DNA of 64,000 nt. Origin: Patescibacteria group bacterium (GTDB lineage Bacteria > Patescibacteriota > Gracilibacteria > UBA1369). Within the stretch, counting starts at the first letter, position 1, and the number at the start of each line of letters is the position of its first letter. The position numbers were made by a program, and so were the translations under genes. The notes below the pieces were generated by a model. It did no database searches. It had not been told where the DNA came from and worked only from the letters and a program-made list of their open reading frames with translations. The stretch lies in the NCBI GenBank assembly GCA_963169655.1, contig CAUJCM010000004.1:124001-188000 (forward strand), written 5' to 3'. This document shows positions 54,764 through 63,236 of the stretch, piece by piece.

Positions 54764-55273
54764 TTATTTTTTCTTAGAAGTTCTTTTGACAGGACTTTTT
54801 TTTGTTGAAATGGTTTTCTTTACATTTTTCTTGGGAGATGATTTAGCTATTAATTTTTCATTATCATTTTTATATTTGGTCATGATAGTACTTAATACAC
54901 CATTAACAAATTTACTACTATTCAAATCACCAAAAACTTTAGCAATTTCTATGGCTTCATTAATAGCTACTACTGGTGGCACATCAGTTGAATATAAAAT
55001 TTCATAAATTCCCATTGAAATAATTACTCTATCAATTAAAGCAATCCTATCATAAGGCCACTCGGGAGCTTCTTTGGTAATTAAATCTTTAATTTCCTTT
55101 TGATATTTAACCACGCCATTCACTAAGTCTTTAGCAAAAGTTAAATCAGTTAATTTATCTGCAAATTCCTTACTATTATACTCTAAATCAATTGGAACTG
55201 TTTCATTTCTGAATTGATAAGCAAATAATGTTTGCATTACTGCTATACGTGCCAAATGACGATAACTTGCCAT
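54764..55273 (-). CDS. nusB: transcription antitermination factor NusB
   Basis: NusB (169 aa) binds boxA of rRNA leaders with NusE. The N-terminal RHLARIAVMQTLFAYQF and the core ALIDRVIISMGIYEILYSTDVPPVVAINEAIEIAKVFG identify it. The last 30 residues are a Lys/Ser/Thr-rich basic tail beyond the family fold, a lineage-specific extension. It is placed between rpmF and rnc. Confidence 0.95.
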   Translation of the reverse strand: MASYRHLARIAVMQTLFAYQFRNETVPIDLEYNSKEFADKLTDLTFAKDLVNGVVKYQKEIKDLITKEAPEWPYDRIALIDRVIISMGIYEILYSTDVPPVVAINEAIEIAKVFGDLNSSKFVNGVLSTIMTKYKNDNEKLIAKSSPKKNVKKTISTKKSPVKRTSKKK

Positions 55274-55337
55274 AAATTAACTAATAAATTTTTAAATATC
55301 TATCGATTATAACAAAAATTGAATTTCAAAGCTAGTT

Positions 55338-55532
55338 TTAAGCTTTTACTTTCTTGACAGTAGCAGTTTTTTTACTTTTTTCTCTTAATTTTAAATTACC
55401 TTTAAGATCAAGATTTTTAAGTTTTGTGACTGTTCCCATCAATTTCTTTCTTGTCAAAGACATAAAAGTACTATGTCTAGACTTAGATCGGCTTTTAGTT
55501 GTTTTATACTTTGGTACTGGATGCTTAGCCAT
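55338..55532 (-). CDS. rpmF: 50S ribosomal protein L32 (divergent, no zinc cysteines)
   Basis: This 64-residue basic protein starts MAKHPVPKYKTTKSRSKSRHS, matching the L32 N-terminus (M-A-VPK-x-x-x-SKSR-x-x-x-R). The position right after the yceD homologue is the classic yceD-rpmF pair. The Cys pairs found in many L32 proteins are absent, so this is the zinc-free form. The C-terminal half is basic and atypical. Confidence 0.82.
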   Translation of the reverse strand: MAKHPVPKYKTTKSRSKSRHSTFMSLTRKKLMGTVTKLKNLDLKGNLKLREKSKKTATVKKVKA

Positions 55533-55541
55533 ATATTTAGG

Positions 55542-56108
55542 TTATTTATTATTTTTATTAATAAGTTCTTTTAAGTTAGCAAAAGGCTTATAGGAATTTG
55601 TGGAAGTATTTTTACCAGAATCATCTTGATATGTGCAAGTTTTTAAATGTTCTTTCTTATTAAGATTAACTTTACACTTAAAACATAGCCCTTTACAGTG
55701 CTCAGAGCATACTGGAATCATGGGAAAATGCAAGATTATTTCTTGTCTTAAAGCTTCAGTCAAATCAATTGAAAGATCCTTCATAGAAATTTGAAATATC
55801 TCCAAACTATCTTCATCTTTTGCTAAAGGATGACTATGAAATTGTCTTTCAAATGACTCAATTTTAATTTTTTTAATAAAACTTTCATTACATTTATTAC
55901 ATGTGAAGCCAATATCAACTTCCAACTCATTTAATAAAGCAATAACTCCATCTTTTACTTTTACTACCATTAAATCAGCAGTAATTGGTGATTTTAAGTT
56001 AATATCAGCACTTAGATGTGGTTCAGACTCAATAGTATCTTTAAAGGAGGAGCCTCTCGCATCATTCCAAATTGTACCAATTTTAATATTAGTTATATCT
56101 TTAATCAT
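55542..56108 (-). CDS. DUF177 / YceD family protein
   Basis: This 188-residue protein belongs to the YceD family, implicated in 23S rRNA maturation and found upstream of rpmF. It has the paired cysteine motifs VDIGFTCNKCNESF and the C-terminal PVCSEHCKGLCFKCKVNLN. The latter aligns with the conserved CxxxCxGLC-x2-CG-type ending, and LRQEIILHFPMIPVC precedes it. It starts the minus-strand group yceD-rpmF-nusB-rnc. Confidence 0.9.
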   Translation of the reverse strand: MIKDITNIKIGTIWNDARGSSFKDTIESEPHLSADINLKSPITADLMVVKVKDGVIALLNELEVDIGFTCNKCNESFIKKIKIESFERQFHSHPLAKDEDSLEIFQISMKDLSIDLTEALRQEIILHFPMIPVCSEHCKGLCFKCKVNLNKKEHLKTCTYQDDSGKNTSTNSYKPFANLKELINKNNK

Positions 56109-56135
56109 CTTGTTTTCTGAAAATTTATTTAACTT

Positions 56136-56822
56136 CTATCTTCTATTTAAAGCGCTTAATAGACGTAAAATATATAAGAATAAATTAAAAATGTCCAAGT
56201 ATAATTGCATTGCAGCCATAATGTACATATCTTCTGGATATGCTTTTAATTTTTGAACATCATACATTGTATAAATACTAAATAAAACCACCCCAATACC
56301 TGCGTAAATCATTTCAAAAGTATTATTCCAAGGAATAAATATTCCAATTACCCCAACTATAACCATACCTATCAAGGACATAATTAAAAATCCTCCTATC
56401 CCCTGTAAATTTCTATGTGTTGTTGCCCCAAAAACTGCACAACCACCAAACATTAAAGCTGTTGCTACTAATGCTTTGATTAATAAATCTAAACCTCCAG
56501 CAGTACTTACAAAATAAGCTAAAATGGGGACTAAAGTAAGACCGGTAATAAATGCAAAAGCTCCAAAGATTATAAAATTAATTGGCTCTTTTTTGCTCCA
56601 AAATGATGAAGTAATAACCAATAAGAATTCAGCAATAATTAAAATATACATTAAACCAGGAATACTGATAAAATAACTAATTAAAAAATTTAAACCGATA
56701 AATGCTCCTAGAGCTGAAGTACCAACTGCTAAACCAAAAACTGTCCAAACTTTTGTCATAAAAGTACTAGAAAGTTGTACAGTAGTTTTGATATTGTCTG
56801 TTGAATATAAATTTTGTTCCAT
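56136..56822 (-). CDS. Bax inhibitor-1/YccA family membrane protein
   Basis: This 228-residue polytopic protein has seven hydrophobic segments. The BI-1 signature is present near the middle and end: GATTHRNLQGIGGFLIMSLIG, YAGIGVVLFSIYTMYDVQKLKAYPEDMYIMAAMQLYLDIFNLFLYILRLL. The YDVQ segment holds the conserved acidic proton/calcium-sensing residue. Family members are pH-sensitive calcium leak channels. It ends in TAG, 27 bases upstream of yceD. Confidence 0.92.
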   Translation of the reverse strand: MEQNLYSTDNIKTTVQLSSTFMTKVWTVFGLAVGTSALGAFIGLNFLISYFISIPGLMYILIIAEFLLVITSSFWSKKEPINFIIFGAFAFITGLTLVPILAYFVSTAGGLDLLIKALVATALMFGGCAVFGATTHRNLQGIGGFLIMSLIGMVIVGVIGIFIPWNNTFEMIYAGIGVVLFSIYTMYDVQKLKAYPEDMYIMAAMQLYLDIFNLFLYILRLLSALNRR

Positions 56823-56866
56823 ATTTTTATTAATAATGATTATAAAATATTTTTAGAACTTTAGTT

Positions 56867-57751
56867 ATGAGAATTTTAACATCCTTTGTTTTAATTGCCA
56901 ATTTCATTTACAATAGGCTTCGTATTTTTGTAAAAGTCCATTTGGAAAAGCAAATAATAGACATCGATGGTATTAAAACGGAAATTTTGATGGAGGGTCA
57001 AGGGCGCCCTTTAATTATGTTGCATGGTTGGGGAGGAAGCAAAGAGAGTTGGCTCCCATTGATTGAGCAATTAGAAGAATTAGAGGGGATGAATGAGAGA
57101 AAGTATATAGCAATTGACTTACCAGGCTTTGGGAATAGTGAAAATCCTGACAAAGAATGGAGCGTTTTGGATTATACAAAATTTGTAGAAAAAGTTATTA
57201 ATAAGATTTTAAATATTATTAAATGGGTGGAAGGATATGATTTGATAATACATTCATTTGGAGGAAGAATCGCTCTTAAAATGTTTTCTTTGGAAAATGA
57301 GAATTTACTTGTTGAGAAGCCAGATAAATTAATTTTAATTGCAGCTGCTGGAATTAAACCTAAAGAAAAAATTAGAGTTAAATTTGCTAAATTAATTAGT
57401 AAAACTGGAAAAAAAATATTTTATTTACCAATTTTAAAATGGATTGCTCCTTTAACAAGGAAAATAATATATAAATTAGTCAGAGCTTATGACTATGCTC
57501 AAGCTAAAGGTGTAATGAAAGGTACTTTTGTTAAAGTTATTAATGAAGATTTAAGAGATTCTGTTGTATTGATTGATAAACCTACATTAATTATTTGGGG
57601 TAAAAAAGATTCTTATGTTCCATATTTTGATGCTTTATATATGCATCATAGAATCAAAGAAAGTAAATTAATAACTTTTAATGATGGTAAACACGGTATA
57701 CACAAAACACATGCTAGTGAAATTGCAAAACAGTTAAAATTATTTTTATAA
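56867..57751 (+). CDS. alpha/beta hydrolase
   Basis: This 294-residue hydrolase-fold protein has the oxyanion-hole motif LHGWGGSKESW (about 53-63) and the nucleophile elbow HSFGG (G-x-S-x-G variant with His first). The late WGKKDSYVP carries the catalytic Asp region, and DGKHGIHKTH the His. Its first 20 residues are hydrophobic and may be a membrane anchor, or an internal start may be used. It leads the envelope cluster with the Mur ligase 24 bases downstream. Substrate unknown. Confidence 0.85.
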   Translation: MRILTSFVLIANFIYNRLRIFVKVHLEKQIIDIDGIKTEILMEGQGRPLIMLHGWGGSKESWLPLIEQLEELEGMNERKYIAIDLPGFGNSENPDKEWSVLDYTKFVEKVINKILNIIKWVEGYDLIIHSFGGRIALKMFSLENENLLVEKPDKLILIAAAGIKPKEKIRVKFAKLISKTGKKIFYLPILKWIAPLTRKIIYKLVRAYDYAQAKGVMKGTFVKVINEDLRDSVVLIDKPTLIIWGKKDSYVPYFDALYMHHRIKESKLITFNDGKHGIHKTHASEIAKQLKLFL

Positions 57752-57775
57752 AATATCTTCAAAAGCTATATCGAT

Positions 57776-59575
57776 ATGATGAATACTATGCTTACACAAA
57801 TGTATAATTTAAATATTTATTTAGAAAATTTAATAGAAAATTTTGGGATATTTTATTTTATTTTAGCTACTTTACTGTTAATAACAGCTACTTTTTTTGG
57901 TAATATTTATTATCTTTATTATTGGCAGTTAAAAGAATATAGGATTGATAGAATGAAAGATTTTTTAAGTATTAGAGAAGTTAGAAAAAAAATTTTTAAT
58001 TTCCAATTCTTTATTAAGGCTTATTTTGTAATCTTGTTATGTATTTTTTATTTAATAAATTTTTCAGTTTTTAAGAGCTTAGATTTTAGTATTTTAAAGT
58101 CATCAGAGATAATTCTAAAAAATAATTTTTTAGTAGCTTTTCTATTATTAATTAAGATAAGTTTAATTGCTTTAATTTTATTTAATTTACTAGAAATTAC
58201 TGTTTCTATCTTAAAATTTACTCAAAAAAAATTACCAATACCAAAGTTAACCTTAAAATCACTTCTAATTTTTGTACTAAGTTATATCGCTCCAATTTTA
58301 ATGTTTCTAAATTATGCAATTTTGCAATATCAACAAGCTGATGGATTTTGGCAAAGTGATGCTTTAATAACTCAAATATATTATAAACTATTAACTTTAT
58401 ATTCATTTACTCCATTTATTGTCACTTTAATTGTTTTATTATTTATTCCAATCACTAAATTAGTAAAAAGTATAATAGTATGGCTTGCCACAATGAAGAT
58501 GAAAAAGTATCCAAAATTAATTGTAGTGGCAATTACTGGTAGTTATGGAAAAAGTTCAGTCAAAGAACTACTATATCAAATATTATCTTTAAAATATCAA
58601 GTTTTAAAAACTCCTGGAAACACAAATACTGAAATTGGTATTGCTAGATTAATTTTAAAAAATTTAAATAAAAAATATCAAATTTTATTGATAGAAGCGG
58701 GAGCTTACAAAATTGGAGAAATAAAAAAAATTGCACAAATGGTGAGACCAGATATTTCCGTTATAACTGCTGTTAAAGATGCTCATTTAGGTATTTTTGG
58801 CTCTTTTGAAAATGTGAAGAAAGCTAAATTTGAATTAATACAATATATGAAAAAAAGTGGTATTGCTATTTTTAATGCAGATAATAAAGGTTCAGAAGAA
58901 TTATCAAATTGGGCTAAAGAATTAGATTTAAAAGAAATTAATAAATATGGGCTTGAGGAAGATAACCTCGTTATAAAAGATATTGAAGAAACCCCAGAAG
59001 AATTAAATTTCACTATAAATGATATTCAATTCAAAACTCATTTACCAGGTCGACATAATATTAGTAATTTATTGGGGGCTTGTTCTGTTGCCCTGTCCCT
59101 AGGTATTAGCTTAGATGAGGTTGCTCAAATTGCTTCAACATTGAAATTACGAAATCACACAATGTCTGTTATTGATGTAAACGATGATTTAGTTTTAATT
59201 GATGATACTTATAATGCTAATCCAGATGGAGTAATTGCTGGATTAAACTATTTAAATTTGTATCAAGGTTATCGAAAAATTATACTATTTCCTGGCATGT
59301 TAGAACTTGGTGAAAATAGTGAAAAAGAGCATAGGCGAGTAGCTGAAGCTATTTCTAAAATTGTGGATTTTGCATATATCACTTCAAATGACTTTGCGGA
59401 TATATTACAAGAAAGCTTTAATCAACTTAATTTTTCAAACTTTATAGTGATTACTAATGATAAAAGTAAATTACTTAGTGAAATTAAAGATCAAATAGCT
59501 GGGCAAAAAACAGTTATTTTGTTTATCAGTAGAGGAAATGATTATATTATTAAGAAATTGAATGAAGCCACTTAA
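57776..59575 (+). CDS. murF: Mur ligase (MurF-like) fused to an N-terminal membrane domain
   Basis: This 599-residue protein has about five to six hydrophobic helices in the first 230 residues (for example IFYFILATLLLITATFFGNI). A Mur-ligase ATPase follows: VVAITGSYGKSSVKELLYQIL (P-loop, about 242-262), TPGNTNTEIGIA, the LIEAGAYKIGEI acidic motif, and IDDTYNANPDG near residue 478. These last features fit MurF, which adds D-Ala-D-Ala to UDP-MurNAc-tripeptide. The membrane module would tether the reaction. It overlaps the aminotransferase gene by 14 bases. Confidence 0.87.
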   Translation: MMNTMLTQMYNLNIYLENLIENFGIFYFILATLLLITATFFGNIYYLYYWQLKEYRIDRMKDFLSIREVRKKIFNFQFFIKAYFVILLCIFYLINFSVFKSLDFSILKSSEIILKNNFLVAFLLLIKISLIALILFNLLEITVSILKFTQKKLPIPKLTLKSLLIFVLSYIAPILMFLNYAILQYQQADGFWQSDALITQIYYKLLTLYSFTPFIVTLIVLLFIPITKLVKSIIVWLATMKMKKYPKLIVVAITGSYGKSSVKELLYQILSLKYQVLKTPGNTNTEIGIARLILKNLNKKYQILLIEAGAYKIGEIKKIAQMVRPDISVITAVKDAHLGIFGSFENVKKAKFELIQYMKKSGIAIFNADNKGSEELSNWAKELDLKEINKYGLEEDNLVIKDIEETPEELNFTINDIQFKTHLPGRHNISNLLGACSVALSLGISLDEVAQIASTLKLRNHTMSVIDVNDDLVLIDDTYNANPDGVIAGLNYLNLYQGYRKIILFPGMLELGENSEKEHRRVAEAISKIVDFAYITSNDFADILQESFNQLNFSNFIVITNDKSKLLSEIKDQIAGQKTVILFISRGNDYIIKKLNEAT

Positions 59576-60824
59576 AACGATACATATTGGACTTTCACCT
59601 AATAATACTTGGAAAGATACTTTAAAAGCTTTTTGGCTACTTCTTCCCTGGAATATATTTTGGTGGAGAAATGGGAAAAAGAGAGCTCAACTTGAAAATA
59701 TATTTCAGCAAAAGTTTAACTTTCAATATTCTTTTGCAGTGGGAAGTGGGAGAGAAGCTTTATTCATTATCTTGAAAAGTTTAAAAAATTTTTTAAACTG
59801 GCAAGATGACAGTGAAATTATTATACAAAGTTTCACCTGTATGGTAGTAGTAAATTCAATTGTTTGGAATAATTTAAAACCAAAATATGTAGATATTAAT
59901 GAAACATATAACTTTTCACTTGAAGAACTTCAAAAGAAGGTTACAAAAAAAACTGTTGCAGTAATTATTCAACATACTTTTGGTATTTTTTCAGAGGACA
60001 TCAAAAAAATTGCTCAATTCTGTAAAGACAATAATATAATTTTAATTGAAGATTGCGCTCACTCACTTGGAGCAAAATATCAAAATCAATTTTTAGGTAG
60101 TTTTGGAGATATCAGTTTTTTTAGTTTCGGTCGGTCAAAAGTAATTTCTAGCGTAAGTGGTGGCATGATAGCTGGTAATAATAAACAGTTTGAAAATGTT
60201 TTGAGTAAAGAATTAGAACAAGTCAATGAGATGTCATATTTAAAAATTATGCAAAATTTATGGCATCCTATTATTAGCTCTTTTGCAAAATTGTTCTATT
60301 TTTCATTTATTGGGAAAGGCATAATGTTTTTAAGTCAGAAGATTGGTTTATTGAATATGGAAGTAAGTCAGGAGGAAAAAATGGGAATTAGACCTAAAAA
60401 TTTTCCAACAAAATTACCAAATGCAATATGTAACTTGGCCTTAATTCAGCTAGAATTTCTTGATTTTTTTAATAAAAAGAGAGAAAAAATTGCACAAATA
60501 TATGATCAAAACTTACATATTAAGAATAAATTAAGTGTTCAGAAATATTTGGGATCTATATGGCTTAGGTATCCAATACAGATTAACAATGCGCAAGCAG
60601 TTATTAAACAAGCTAGAAAAAAAAGTATTTATTTAGGAGATTGGTATGCGAGCCCAATAGCTCCAAAAGATATCAATATTAGTAAAACTTTTTATCAAGT
60701 TGGAGAAACTATAAATTGTGAAAATATTAATAAAAAAATTCTTAATTTGCCTACTTTTCCAAAATTAAAAAGCAAAGAAATAAATAAAATTATTAAAATA
60801 GTTAATCAATATGCTGAAAATTAA
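59562..60824 (+). CDS. DegT/DnrJ/EryC1/StrS-type aminotransferase
   Basis: This 420-residue PLP-dependent protein of the sugar-aminotransferase class has the family's EDCAHSLGAKYQNQFLGSFGDISFFSFGRSKVISSVSGGM block. It keeps the Asp contacting PLP nitrogen and a candidate Schiff-base Lys in RSKVI. The preceding VIIQHTFGI and IQSFTCMVVVNSIV also fit. Members act on nucleotide-linked keto-sugars, but the surrounding Mur and FemAB genes allow a role in peptidoglycan or surface-glycan precursors. It overlaps both neighbours by 14 bases. Confidence 0.85.
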   Translation: MKPLKTIHIGLSPNNTWKDTLKAFWLLLPWNIFWWRNGKKRAQLENIFQQKFNFQYSFAVGSGREALFIILKSLKNFLNWQDDSEIIIQSFTCMVVVNSIVWNNLKPKYVDINETYNFSLEELQKKVTKKTVAVIIQHTFGIFSEDIKKIAQFCKDNNIILIEDCAHSLGAKYQNQFLGSFGDISFFSFGRSKVISSVSGGMIAGNNKQFENVLSKELEQVNEMSYLKIMQNLWHPIISSFAKLFYFSFIGKGIMFLSQKIGLLNMEVSQEEKMGIRPKNFPTKLPNAICNLALIQLEFLDFFNKKREKIAQIYDQNLHIKNKLSVQKYLGSIWLRYPIQINNAQAVIKQARKKSIYLGDWYASPIAPKDINISKTFYQVGETINCENINKKILNLPTFPKLKSKEINKIIKIVNQYAEN

Positions 60825-61824
60825 AGTTACTCAAAATCAAATTGAATATCAACAAGGACAGGAAAAAATTGATTCTTCTAAACAGTCCTTTTTACAATCA
60901 TATTTATATGGACAAATGCAAAAAGATTTAGGAAATGAGCCTTATTATCTTTTAATTTTAAATGAAAAAGAAGAAATTATTTGTTCATATCTAGCTATTT
61001 TATTTTATGCCAAAAGGGGAAATTTTTTCTTTTTGCCATATATTGATATTGACCAAGAAAAGCTAAATATTGTGATTCAGTTTTTAAGAGATCAGGCAAA
61101 GGAATTAAAAGTAAATTTTATTAGGATAAGTCCTTTAATGGAAGAAAATACTAATAATATTAATATTTTTAAAGAATTAAAGTTTCGAAATGCTCCAGTA
61201 CATATGATGCATCCTGAAATTTTATGGTTGCTGAACCTTGAAAAAAATGAAAAGAATTTATTGTCAGAAATGCGTAAAAATAATCGATATGCTATTAAAC
61301 AAGCTGAAAAGCTGAAAGTGGAAGTATATTCTGGTAATGATCAGAAAATATTTGAGGATTTTTATAATATCCATCTGGAAACAGCACAAAGACAACATTT
61401 TACCCCCTATTCTCATAACTATTTTCTCTCTGAATTGAAATATTTTTCTCAAAATGACCAAATTAAAGTATATATTGCCAAATACCAAGAAAAAAATATT
61501 GCTGCTGCAATTATCTTATTTTATGGAAATGAAGCTATCTATCACCATGGAGCATCACTTTCTGAATACAATAAAATACCTGGATCATATTTAATACAAT
61601 GGGAAGCTATAAAAGAAGCAAAAATAAGAGGTAAAAAGTATTATAATTTTTGGGGTATTGTTGAAAATGCTCCAAAGCACCCTTGGGCAGGATTAAGCTT
61701 TTTTAAAAAAGGATTTGGTGGAGAGAATAAAATTTTAATTCACTGCCAGGACTTACCATTAAATGTTAAATATTATTTTAACTTCCTAATTGAGACTTTT
61801 AGAAGGATTAAAAGAGGTTATTAA
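60811..61824 (+). CDS. FemAB-type peptidoglycan bridge aminoacyltransferase
   Basis: This 337-residue GNAT-fold protein of the FemABX/lipid II aminoacyltransferase type has the SEMRKNNRYAIKQAEKLKVEV helix followed by an IHLETAQRQHFTPYSHNYF segment. The C-terminal core is IYHHGASLSEYNKIPGSYLIQWEAI and YNFWGIVENAPKHPWAGLSFFKKGFGG. Such enzymes attach amino acids from aminoacyl-tRNA to the stem peptide lysine. Together with the Mur ligase it suggests a branched or cross-bridged peptidoglycan. Confidence 0.88.
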   Translation: MLKIKVTQNQIEYQQGQEKIDSSKQSFLQSYLYGQMQKDLGNEPYYLLILNEKEEIICSYLAILFYAKRGNFFFLPYIDIDQEKLNIVIQFLRDQAKELKVNFIRISPLMEENTNNINIFKELKFRNAPVHMMHPEILWLLNLEKNEKNLLSEMRKNNRYAIKQAEKLKVEVYSGNDQKIFEDFYNIHLETAQRQHFTPYSHNYFLSELKYFSQNDQIKVYIAKYQEKNIAAAIILFYGNEAIYHHGASLSEYNKIPGSYLIQWEAIKEAKIRGKKYYNFWGIVENAPKHPWAGLSFFKKGFGGENKILIHCQDLPLNVKYYFNFLIETFRRIKRGY

Positions 61825-61873
61825 TAATTTATAAAATTGGGCTATTAAATTTGTTTTTGACCAATCAAAGAAC

Positions 61874-61902
61874 TTGACCACATATGGTCACAATACTAAT
61901 AT
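61874..61902 (+). promoter_or_regulatory. ftsA promoter overlapped by an inverted repeat
   Basis: TTGACC (61874-61879), 17-bp spacer, TAATAT (61897-61902). The palindrome TGACCACATATGGTCA (61875-61890) covers the -35 and half of the spacer, a typical operator position. A second short repeat, TTAGC/GCTAA, follows downstream in the leader. Confidence 0.6.
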
Positions 61903-61982
61903 GGCATTAACTAAACTCCTTAGCTGTACGCTAAAATTTTGAAATTAAAGTAAAATGAATTAGTTGATATATAAACTTTTAA

Positions 61983-63236
61983 ATGGCTATTTTTAAAAAA
62001 TCTCAGAAAATTCTCGGAAGTAAACTCTTTATTGCGCTTGATATTGGAACTGAAGAAATTAAAGCATTAATATGTTCTGCTGAAGGTGATCGAGGTAGAA
62101 TCTTGGGAGTTGGAAAACATAAACAAAGGCTTGGAGATATGTCTAGCGGTGCAGTAACAGATATTGGAGCAGTTATAAATAATTGTAATGAGGCAATAAG
62201 AAAAGCTGAAAAAATGGCTGGTGTTTCTAGTGATCAATTAATTATGGGTATTGCAGGAGAATTGGTAAAAGGCTCAACAACAACCATTTCTTATACAAGG
62301 AGAGAACCTGATACAAAAATTGATTTATCTGAGTTAAAAAATATTGTACATAAAGTTCAATGGAAAGCTTTTGATGAAGTGAGGTCAGAACTAGCTTTTG
62401 AAACTGGATATAACGAAATTGATATTAAACTTGTAAATGCGGCAATTGTAGATGTGAGAATTGATGGTTACAAAGTTTCAAATCCATTGGGCTTTCAAGG
62501 GAAAGAAGTGACTATAAGCATTTTTAATGCCTTTGCTCCCTTAGTACATTATGGTTCACTTCAAACTATTGCTGCAGAATTAGATTTAGATTTAATTGCT
62601 ATTACTGCAGGACCATACGCATTAGCCAGATGCCTCGGTAATGAAGATGGTGGAAATTTAAGTGCAATTTTTATTGATATTGGAGGTGGAACTACTGATA
62701 TTGCTGTGGTGAATAATGGTAGTGTAGAAGGAACTAAAATGTTTACTCTTGGTGGAAGAACATTTACAAAAAGACTAGCAAATGCTTTGTCTATTAGTTT
62801 TGAAGATGCTGAAAAAATTAAATTAGCTTATTCAAACGAAAAATTAGAAAAACAATCACAAAGAATTGTTAGAGAAGCAATGAAAAGTGATTGTGATGTT
62901 TGGCTATCTGGTGTTGCTTTAACATTAGCGGAAATTGAAAATTTGGATACTATTCCTTCTAAAATTTATCTTTGTGGTGGAGGCAGTCAATTGCCAGAGA
63001 TTAAAGAAGTACTTGATAGTCGTGAATGGATACAACAATTACCTTTTCCCAAAAAACCAAGTATTACTTTTTTAGAACCTAAAATGATTTCTAATTTAAC
63101 AGATGAGACAAAATTATTAAAAACTCCAATAGATGTCCCCTCTTTAGCTCTTGCTAATATTGGATTAGAGTATGTTGGTGAAGAACAAATTTTAGCTAAA
63201 TTACTTAAAAAGGTTGTTCGATTAATGCAAATTTAA
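61983..63236 (+). CDS. ftsA: cell division protein FtsA
   Basis: FtsA (417 aa) is the actin-like protein that tethers FtsZ to the membrane. The phosphate-1 region FIALDIGTEEIKALIC, the SHS2 (1C) domain region, the GGGTTDIAVVNNGS phosphate-2 loop and the adenosine-site YLCGGGSQLPEI are present. The C-terminal tail LAKLLKKVVRLMQI is a clear amphipathic membrane-targeting helix. It is not followed by ftsZ but overlaps a different membrane-protein gene (TAATG). It has its own promoter with a palindrome over the -35. Confidence 0.95.
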   Translation: MAIFKKSQKILGSKLFIALDIGTEEIKALICSAEGDRGRILGVGKHKQRLGDMSSGAVTDIGAVINNCNEAIRKAEKMAGVSSDQLIMGIAGELVKGSTTTISYTRREPDTKIDLSELKNIVHKVQWKAFDEVRSELAFETGYNEIDIKLVNAAIVDVRIDGYKVSNPLGFQGKEVTISIFNAFAPLVHYGSLQTIAAELDLDLIAITAGPYALARCLGNEDGGNLSAIFIDIGGGTTDIAVVNNGSVEGTKMFTLGGRTFTKRLANALSISFEDAEKIKLAYSNEKLEKQSQRIVREAMKSDCDVWLSGVALTLAEIENLDTIPSKIYLCGGGSQLPEIKEVLDSREWIQQLPFPKKPSITFLEPKMISNLTDETKLLKTPIDVPSLALANIGLEYVGEEQILAKLLKKVVRLMQI

